Positions 9,501 through 12,500 of a DNA stretch of 15,732 nt are shown piece by piece. Under the pieces are notes generated by a model. The model did no database searches. It worked only from the letters and a program-made list of their open reading frames with translations, and was not told where the DNA came from. Each line of letters starts with the position of its first letter. The stretch's first letter is position 1. The DNA is taken from NCBI GenBank assembly GCA_026770585.1, contig MU646876.1:146322-162053 (forward strand), in the 5' to 3' direction. The stretch is from Baffinella frigidus. Lineage: Eukaryota; Cryptophyceae; Cryptomonadales; Baffinellaceae. Position numbers and translations under genes: made by a program.

Positions 9501-12500
9501 GTTCAGGGTTCAGGGTTTAGTGTTTCAGGTTTAGGGTTCAGAGTTTCGGGATTAAGGTTCAGGGGGTTCGGGTCTCGAACTTCAGGGTTCAGGGTCGAGG
9601 GTTGAGGGTTGAGGGTTCAAGGTTTCACCTGGTTGACAAGGTGTCCATGGTACCACTGAACAAAGAGGTCTCCGATGTGGTAGTGCGGAGGGAAGCACGC
9701 CTCCACCAGATCCTGCCAGCCATCATTCATTTTTTAAAAAAAACGTTTCCATATTTCCGCTCGAGAATGCCAGAGGATCCTATTTACATGTGGGGTTGTA
9801 AAAACTTGTACGTACCAGGATAGGGTGTTCCAACCTCGCGCCAGGACTAATTTCGCCTAGGTACATGACCAATCTCCCGAAATTTACTACACGAAGGCTA
9901 TATCTCAGTTTTGAACAGGCCTCTCGAGCATTCTCGTGTGGTTGTCATAGGAGTTGGACGAGGGTTAATTAGAGCACAAAGTTTTAATTGGGGCCAGAAT
10001 CCTGTTTGCTAGGCCGATTAATTCCATGAAAATTAAACATGTTCACGGATGAAATCGCACAGACACCTTGACCACTCGAGGCTAGAAGTGTGACTATTTC
10101 AAAACCGGGATTCGTTTACACGTGAAGGGGGGGGAAAGGTGTGTAGTCATTTTCACACACATGGGGGCGATTGGTCACGTTGCTCCGGGAATTCCCTGAG
10201 CAACGTGACCAAGCCTGCCCGTGACTGGTACAAAATTCAACAACCCCACATTTTAAATACTCCCTTTTCCAGCCTCGAGTGGGACGTTGCCGATCTCGTC
10301 GATGATTTGCTGGTGCCCCGAAACCAGCAGCTGCTTTACAGTGAGAACCGCGAGCTGCTTTACAGACAACCCCCGAACCCTACACCCCACCGCTGTCGAG
10401 CAAACTCGGCACATATAAGACAGTCAAGACCGGGATTCCGGTCCTGGCTTTTCATTTTAAAAGTCCATTTCCTTCAGGATTCAGGTTAAAGTTTTCAAAA
10501 TCGTGTCCCGTCCTCGCTCGGTAGCGGACCAGCACCCATATACGCGGGGTCGCTCACAACTCCGACTCCGCGGATGGACCCGCCGCTGCTCTTTGCGGGG
10601 CCACAACACATCATACACCCTAAACCCTAAACCCTGAACATTACACCCTACACCACCACTCAACCATAGACGCACACCCTGCAACACGCTCCGAAGCCTC
10701 CGGTGGCAAAACATCAGAGCAGTAACTAAAAACACCTGAACAGCTACCAAAAACACCATGACAGTAACTAAGACACCACGACAAAAACACCATAACAGAA
10801 AAACACCATAATAGTAACTAAAAGTACCATAACAAAAACACCATAATAGAAATACACCATAACAGTAAATAAAAACACCATAACAGTAACTAAACACCAT
10901 GGCAAAAACAGCATAACAGAAAAACAGCATGACCGTATCGCGGCGGCGCGTGAGGTGAAATCTGCAATCTGCAGTGCAATCTGGAGTGCAATCTAATTTC
11001 AAAACATAATAGAATCTGTTAATACATACACTCATTCAAGCCTTTGTTTTTTGCCTAAAATATAATATCGACCCATATCTTGGGCGTTGGAAGCCTGAAG
11101 ATACACAAACGATCATGTTATGTTCCAAGATTAAATCGCGCAGGCAAGCCACCCCCCTCAAAACAAACAGGTTACTGGAAAGCAGCAACCTCGCCAGTAA
11201 GTTGCCATTTCGTTTAGATGGACCTGTTCTGGGAGCAGGCGTTTGACTTAAGGCACTGGCTTTCAGGGGGGGTTGACTTAGGTGAAATGTTTTGGCTCGG
11301 AGTGTATTAGAGGGGCGCAGACGCCAAGCCCCCCCCCTAAAAACAAACAGGTTACTGGAAAGCAGGCCACACAGCGGACTTCGAAGGGGTTTTGAATAAT
11401 CCCTAAGCGATACGACCTAGGACCCTACGGTAGGAAACTCGTTGGGGCATAGGGGGGTTCCCACGGATAAGGTAACGGAAACCCCGGCTCTGAGCGCCCG
11501 AAGATCGGTTGGTATCCCAGTGTGTGGCTGTGTGGCACCTTGACAGTGACGATTTCGTCGATGATCTTCTGGTGCTCCGAAACCAGCAGCCCCACATCCA
11601 CCGTGCCCTCCTTCCCAACAATACTTTTATTTTAGTATACGCTGCCCAATAACTCTTTTATCTTAGTATACGCAACACTTTTATCTTAGTATACCAATCA
11701 CACTTTTATCTTAGTATACGTTGTATTCTTGGTGATGTCGCCTGACCCGTGTCAGCCAACCCACCCTGAGTCTATCACATGCACAAATTGGTGGTGGAGA
11801 ATAGAGGGTTCGGCCGTGTTATTTTCAAACACGAGTGCAGGGGCGAGAGAGCGCCCTCTGTCAACACCGCCCCCCCTCTACCCAGAGTGACACTTGTCGA
11901 CGAAACCAGCAGCCTCGCGTCGCGTCCAACGTGCCCCCCTGCCGGTGTTCCACTTAGCAGCCACCGAGGCCTTCACGGATACAGTCCATCCAAACGAATT
12001 GTACTAGAATCTTATCCATTGCCCTGGAATCTAACCGGAATTTCCTTTTGGATTCAAGACGAAAAGGAACTCGGCGGGTGCTAAGTGGTACGGGTGAGAG
12101 AGCGCCCTTTGTCAACACCGCCCACCAATGCCCAGAGTGGCTTTTGTTAACATCGAACCCGCCCTATGGAGAGCGCATTTTCTCAGCACCAACACGGCCG
12201 CCATGCCACTCGGTGGGCTTTGAGGGTTTCGGAAATGAATTTGGGGCTGAATCCTAGGGTGCTACGTGACCAAATCTACACCAGAAAATCCATAAAGCTA
12301 ATTATTTCTGGGCAAGTCGACTTTTGTTAAAACCCCCACGAACACTCTGGCGTGGATGGCTCGGTGGGCTTCGAGAGTTTCAGAAATGAATTTGGGGCCG
12401 GATTCTGGGGGGTTACGTGACCAAAATTACACCAGAAAATCCTCAAAGTTGATCATCTCTGGGCAAGTTGACTTTTGGTGAAAGGTCCGTTGTCCACCGT

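Noticed and set aside
9602-9823. 73-aa plus ORF (LVDKVSMVPLNKEVSDVVVR)
   Set aside because: Antisense to exon 7, whose minus frame carries the Sec6 CFPPHY motif and good splice sites.
10481-11035. 184-aa minus ORF, the longest in the window, rich in FCYGVF
   Set aside because: Mostly the AAAACACCATAACAG minisatellite read in one frame; hydrophobic runs come from the repeat, not a membrane protein.
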